A stretch of DNA of 33,241 nt, from IMG/VR virus record IMGVR_UViG_3300043470_002221, positions 1 to 33,241 of that record; one strand, 5' to 3'. The translations under genes were made by a program, and so were the position numbers. This document shows, in pieces, positions 29,937 through 33,241 of this stretch (its first letter is position 1; each line of letters starts with the position of its first letter). Below the pieces are notes generated by a model, which saw only the letters and a program-made list of their open reading frames with translations, was not told the DNA's origin and searched no databases. The stretch is from a virus.

Positions 29937-30391
29937 TTGATGGATTATATTCAAAAGTAAAAGATCTTGACATACGGGTCTTTACATTGTCGAGTGGTAA
30001 AGTCCTTATAGGAGAAGTTGTGCATGCCTATGAAGATGGGGTACAACTAAACTGCCCTCTAGAAATAAGAAAAGCACTTGTAAAGTCTGGAACCTATGCA
30101 GAGATTATGTTACCGCTTGTTGCAGGCAACGACACAGAAAATTGTATTGTCTATGATCGTAGTATTGAAACAGAATCTGATACATCTGATGAGGTTAAAC
30201 GTAAATATACAGAAGCACTTATATATCAAAGACTTCTACAGTTGATGGCAAAACCTTCTGAAACAGATGAGAATGAAATGGATGAATCAGAAGATTTAAA
30301 TTATCCCATTCCTGAAATTGATCCACCAGAAGAATCACAATCTGACGAAGAATTATGGAATATTTTCTTAGATCGTTGGAAGAATGTATGA
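29933..30391 (+). CDS. Uncharacterised acidic protein with Sm-like N-terminal half
   Basis: 152 aa, overlapping the uvsW C-fragment stop by 4 nt. Residues about 13-60 (IRVFTLSSGKVLIGEVVHAYEDGVQLNCPLEIR) have the strand and turn pattern of Sm/LSm-like small beta-barrels (V-x-x-x-[SD]-G-x-x-x-x-G-x-V, ... D-x-V-x-L). The C-terminal third is very acidic (DENEMDESEDLNY, ESQSDEELW). Genes of this kind lie between uvsW and 55 in related phages. The Sm-like comparison is a weak pattern inference; the function is unknown. Confidence 0.65.
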   Translation: MIDGLYSKVKDLDIRVFTLSSGKVLIGEVVHAYEDGVQLNCPLEIRKALVKSGTYAEIMLPLVAGNDTENCIVYDRSIETESDTSDEVKRKYTEALIYQRLLQLMAKPSETDENEMDESEDLNYPIPEIDPPEESQSDEELWNIFLDRWKNV

Positions 30392-30406
30392 TGACTATCA
30401 AACAAT

Positions 30407-30439
30407 CATAGATTATTATACACTCTTTTATAATCTATG
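30407..30439 (+). repeat. Hairpin 1 upstream of gp55 (arms A and B)
   Basis: Perfect 10-bp inverted repeat CATAGATTAT (30407-30416) / ATAATCTATG (30430-30439) with a 13-nt loop; no T-run follows, so a classical terminator is unlikely. Its right arm is shared with hairpin 2. Confidence 0.6.
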
Positions 30440-30462
30440 TAAATAACAAAATTCACATAGAT
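30433..30462 (+). repeat. Hairpin 2 upstream of gp55 (arms B and C)
   Basis: Perfect 8-bp inverted repeat ATCTATGT (30433-30440) / ACATAGAT (30455-30462). It uses part of hairpin 1's right arm, so the two cannot form together. A third short repeat, ATGTAAA (30461-30467) / TTTACAT (30474-30480), follows. Confidence 0.55.
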
Positions 30463-30473
30463 GTAAAAAAGTA

Positions 30474-30501
30474 TTTACATTTGCAAAATATAGTATATAA
30501 T
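30474..30501 (+). promoter_or_regulatory. Early-type sigma70 promoter for gp55
   Basis: TTTACA (30474-30479), 16-nt spacer, TATAAT (30496-30501). This is close to the bacterial consensus and to T4 early promoters, fitting early or middle expression of the late sigma factor. The ATG at 30508 begins 6 nt after the -10, so a transcript from here would be leaderless or almost so. Confidence 0.65.
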
Positions 30502-30507
30502 GAAGCT

Positions 30508-31110
30508 ATGAAAACTGAAAAGACAAAACGAAAATCACGCGGTGATGACTATGTCAACAATAAAGATTTCTCTACTGCTGTTGTTGAGTATGTAAGTGCA
30601 GTTACAGAGGATAAAGCAAGTGGTCGAGAACCTCGACAAATTACCAACTATATTGGTGAATGCTTTATGAAGATTGCAAACGGACTGTCACGTAGCCCAA
30701 ACTTTATGAATTATAGTTATCGTGAAGACATGGTTATGGATGCAGTAGAAAATTGTATCAAGGCCATTATGAATTATGACATCAATAAGCCAACGCGCAC
30801 TGGCAATCCAAATGCATTTTCTTACTTTACTCAAATTTCATGGTATGCATTTTTACGCCGTATTGCAAAAGAAAAGAAGCAGGCTGATATCAAGCAACTA
30901 CTAATCGAAAAAGGCGGCATTGGAAACTTTGCTGAGTTTGAAGACGATTCAGACTATGGTGAATCACTTGTTGAAAAGATGCGCCAGCGTAATGACGCTT
31001 TTTATAAAGAAAGTAACGAAGTTGCTGAGACAAGTGAAAAGCCTCGAGCACAGAAAAAAGTCAAAGAAGAATCACAAAAGATTGGTGCTCTTGACAGTTT
31101 TATCTCATGA
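30508..31110 (+). CDS. 55: Late-transcription sigma factor gp55
   Basis: 200 aa (T4 gp55 about 185). Blocks: RGDDYVNNKDFSTAVVEYV, PRQITNYIGECFMKIANGLSRSPNFMNYSYREDMVMDAVENCI (sigma region 2-like) and FSYFTQISWYAFLRRIAKEKKQ, with the C-terminal IGALDSFIS resembling the clamp-binding end. It binds the host polymerase and reads TATAAATA late promoters, so it links the recombination region to the structural genes upstream. The start 30508 is chosen because the frame further upstream has only TTG (30481). Stop and next start overlap (ATGA). Confidence 0.93.
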   Translation: MKTEKTKRKSRGDDYVNNKDFSTAVVEYVSAVTEDKASGREPRQITNYIGECFMKIANGLSRSPNFMNYSYREDMVMDAVENCIKAIMNYDINKPTRTGNPNAFSYFTQISWYAFLRRIAKEKKQADIKQLLIEKGGIGNFAEFEDDSDYGESLVEKMRQRNDAFYKESNEVAETSEKPRAQKKVKEESQKIGALDSFIS

Positions 31111-32171
31111 AAATAGCAATACTCACTGACACCCATACCGGTGTTAAAAATGGTAGCGACGTCTTTATAGATTACACTGAGCGGTTCTATTCTGAGGTCT
31201 TTTTTCCGACCTGTCAGGCTCAGGGTATTACTCAGATACTTCATCTCGGTGATTACTTTGATCATCGTAAATATCTTAACTATAAAGTATTGGCACGTAA
31301 CCGTGCTATGTTTCTTGACAAACTTGAAGAGTATGACATGACCATGGATATTATTCCTGGCAATCATGACACATTTTTTAGAAATACAAATTCACTTTGT
31401 AGCCTTACTGAGTTATTGCAATATCATAGTAAGAATGTAAATGTGATTATGTCTCCTACGGTGCGAGACTATGATGGCCTCTCAGTTGCGTTGCTGCCAT
31501 GGATTACGCCTGAAAATTATGCAGAGTCATGTGCCTTTATTGAAAAAGCGCACGCACCAATAATTGGAGCTCACTTGGAACTTGCTGGTTTTGAAATGAT
31601 GAAGGGCGCTCCAGCAGTCAGCCATGGCATGTCAGCAGATTTGTTCTCTCGATATGAGATGGTTCTCTCTGGTCACTATCACACAAAGAGCAGTCGTGGC
31701 AACATTCATTATCTTGGTGTACCATATGAGATTACTTGGGCAGACTGCAATGACCCCAAATATTTTCATATATTAGACACAAACACCCGTGAACTTTCAG
31801 AGATTCGCAACCCGCTTTCACTCTTTAAAAGATTAACCTATGACGACACCCTTGGTCCTGTCACCCCAGTTGAACCAAGTGAAGTCTCTGGAACATATAT
31901 AAAGGTTGTTGTCACATCTAAAAAAGATCCATATGCTTTTGATAAGTATATTGATTCTATAAACGCTGGTGAGCCATTTGACTTGAAAATAGTTGAGTCA
32001 TTTGTAGAATATTCTGCTGATAGTATTGATGACGAATCTATTGAAATATCTGATACCTCTTCTTTATTAAACAGTTATGTTGATGCTATTGAAACAGACC
32101 TTGATAAGACCCGCATAAAATCTAAACTACAAGAACTCTATCTTGAATCTCAACTAATTGATGGCATATGA
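31107..32171 (+). CDS. 47: Recombination endonuclease subunit gp47 (Mre11-like)
   Basis: 354 aa (T4 gp47 about 339). Metallophosphoesterase motifs: ILTDTHTG (D8, H10), LHLGDYFDHR (D49), IIPGNHDTFFRN (N86, H87), IIGAHLEL and VLSGHYHTKSSRG. With gp46 it makes the Mre11-Rad50-type complex that resects DNA ends to start recombination-dependent replication. It overlaps both neighbours by ATGA, giving one coupled row 55-47-46. Confidence 0.96.
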   Translation: MKIAILTDTHTGVKNGSDVFIDYTERFYSEVFFPTCQAQGITQILHLGDYFDHRKYLNYKVLARNRAMFLDKLEEYDMTMDIIPGNHDTFFRNTNSLCSLTELLQYHSKNVNVIMSPTVRDYDGLSVALLPWITPENYAESCAFIEKAHAPIIGAHLELAGFEMMKGAPAVSHGMSADLFSRYEMVLSGHYHTKSSRGNIHYLGVPYEITWADCNDPKYFHILDTNTRELSEIRNPLSLFKRLTYDDTLGPVTPVEPSEVSGTYIKVVVTSKKDPYAFDKYIDSINAGEPFDLKIVESFVEYSADSIDDESIEISDTSSLLNSYVDAIETDLDKTRIKSKLQELYLESQLIDGI

Positions 32172-33241
32172 TTATTTTTACTTCTTTAACATATTGTAAT
32201 TTTTTAAGCGTAGGAGACAAAGAGATTACGATGAATCTAAATGATTCTCGTTCTACCTTGATTGTAGGTCATAATGGTTCAGGCAAATCACTTATGCTTG
32301 ATGCATTGTCATTTGTACTTTTTGGCAAGCCTCATCGTAACATAAACAAGCCACAACTCGTTAACAGTATTAATGGTAAAAACTGTCTTGTGACTGTTGA
32401 GTTTAAATTAGGGCCATCACAATATAAGATTATTCGTGGTCTAAAGCCAAACATTTTTGAAATTTGGCAAAACGGAATACTCATAAATCAAGAGTCACAT
32501 TCGCGTGACTATCAAAAGTTACTTGAGACAAATATCTTAAAGTTGAATCACAAGAGTTTTCACCAGGTTGTTGTGCTTGGTAGCAGCAACTTTATTCCAT
32601 TTATGCAACTTAGCAGTCATCACCGTCGTGAGGTTATTGAAGACCTACTTGATATTGGGGTGTTTAGTAAAATGAATGCAGTATTAAAGGAGAACACTGC
32701 AAAGCTTAAGGATAATTTAAAGGACACAGAAAACCAACTGTTTACCTTAAAAGAAAAAGTTGATTTACAAAAAAAGCATATCTTACGACTGCAGCAACTA
32801 AATGAAAGTAATGCAGCAAAATATTCTGAAGAGATAGTAAATCTTCGAAATAACATTGATGAGATGATGACAGAAAATTTATCTCTTAGCTCGGAATATA
32901 GCGAGGCATATGGCAAGACTCAGCAGCAATTGCAACGTCATGAAAAAACAAAGGCTTCATTGCTTTCGTATGAGAGACAAATAAAAGACAACATTAAAAA
33001 AATTGTGTCTGACTCTCAATTTTATGAAAATAATACAGAGTGTCCAACATGTAACCAAACTATAGGCTCGGAGATTCGTGAACATAAAATTAGCGAATGC
33101 AAACATAGCGCGCAAGAATTAAATTCTGGATATGACAAGCTTAAAGAGTCTTTAGCTCAAACCGGAGATTCTATACAAGAAGTGTCAAGTGAGTTGCAAA
33201 GACTAAACTCTCTACATAATAAAATACACAGCAATCAAAAC
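32168..33241 (+). CDS. 46: Recombination endonuclease subunit gp46 (Rad50-like), 3' end outside window
   Basis: 358 residues are visible, with no stop before the window edge (T4 gp46 about 560 aa). Walker A GHNGSGKS (34-41) is followed by SLMLDALSFVLFGKP, then VVLGSSNFIPFMQLSSHHRREVIEDLLDIGVFSKM, the conserved Rad50/SbcC block. A long coiled coil runs from about 170 to 285. The zinc-hook CPTC lies at 292-295, followed by the returning coil. The C-terminal ATPase half (signature and Walker B) lies beyond the window. It starts in the gp47 stop (ATGA). Confidence 0.96.
   Translation, partial: MIIFTSLTYCNFLSVGDKEITMNLNDSRSTLIVGHNGSGKSLMLDALSFVLFGKPHRNINKPQLVNSINGKNCLVTVEFKLGPSQYKIIRGLKPNIFEIWQNGILINQESHSRDYQKLLETNILKLNHKSFHQVVVLGSSNFIPFMQLSSHHRREVIEDLLDIGVFSKMNAVLKENTAKLKDNLKDTENQLFTLKEKVDLQKKHILRLQQLNESNAAKYSEEIVNLRNNIDEMMTENLSLSSEYSEAYGKTQQQLQRHEKTKASLLSYERQIKDNIKKIVSDSQFYENNTECPTCNQTIGSEIREHKISECKHSAQELNSGYDKLKESLAQTGDSIQEVSSELQRLNSLHNKIHSNQN

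Noticed and set aside
1-33241. tRNA genes and CRISPR arrays
   Set aside because: No cloverleaf-like stretch with a T-loop GGTTCGAATC-type box and no regularly spaced repeats were noticed while reading; a tRNAscan run would be needed to be certain.

Overview
The window is a contiguous stretch of a T4-like (Straboviridae-type or far-T4) myovirus genome: tail fibres, lysis, neck, packaging, head, then recombination and late-transcription genes. It has low GC, tightly packed genes nearly all on the + strand, and many ATG-overlap or 2-10 nt junctions. T4-type late promoters (TATAAATA) recur throughout, and the window also encodes gp55, the sigma factor that reads them. The order 13-14-15-16-17-18-19-20-(67/68)-21-22-23-(tube-like)-uvsY-uvsW-55-47-46 is the layout I know from T4-like phages of marine and freshwater bacteria. 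The host cannot be named from this sequence.

Layout. 1-9645: a fibre/adhesin cluster. A two-gene cassette (69 aa + about 130 aa) occurs twice. One copy is followed by a trypsin-like serine protease, the other by a seven-repeat FG-GAP-like beta-propeller. Then come an S74-chaperone fibre, a protein with Calx-beta/Ig-like repeats, a small connector-like protein and a 992-aa mosaic fibre. 9646-11701: a small minus-strand gene, a UDP-galactopyranose mutase and a putative glycosyltransferase. 11776-12970: a holin-like gene, a 51-aa two-helix membrane protein and two unknown small proteins. 12992-17738: neck, tail completion and terminase genes (gp13-gp17), with a homing-endonuclease-like remnant between 13 and 14. 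17829-25892: sheath, tube, portal, core, prohead protease, scaffold and major capsid. A strong terminator follows the capsid gene. 25965-33241: a second tube-family protein, uvsY, two GIY-YIG-type homing endonucleases (one beside uvsW, one breaking uvsW in two), an unknown acidic protein, gp55, gp47 and the start of gp46.

How it works together: gp55 directs the host polymerase to TATAAATA sites. These sit at a nearly constant 4-8 nt before many start codons, so many late mRNAs should be leaderless or almost so. Gp20/67/21/22/23 build and mature the prohead, gp16/17 fill it, gp13/14/15/18/19 make neck and tail, and the fibre cluster gives the host-contact surface. UvsY, UvsW and gp46/47 drive recombination-dependent replication.

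Most notable: (i) uvsW fractured into two ORFs by a homing endonuclease cassette with its own late promoter; (ii) the duplicated fibre cassette with interchangeable protease and propeller partners; (iii) the late-promoter/start-codon geometry; (iv) in-frame domain insertions in the sheath and scaffold genes; (v) overlapping alternative hairpins and an early-type promoter in front of gp55. All calls were made by reading the sequence; no database search was run.
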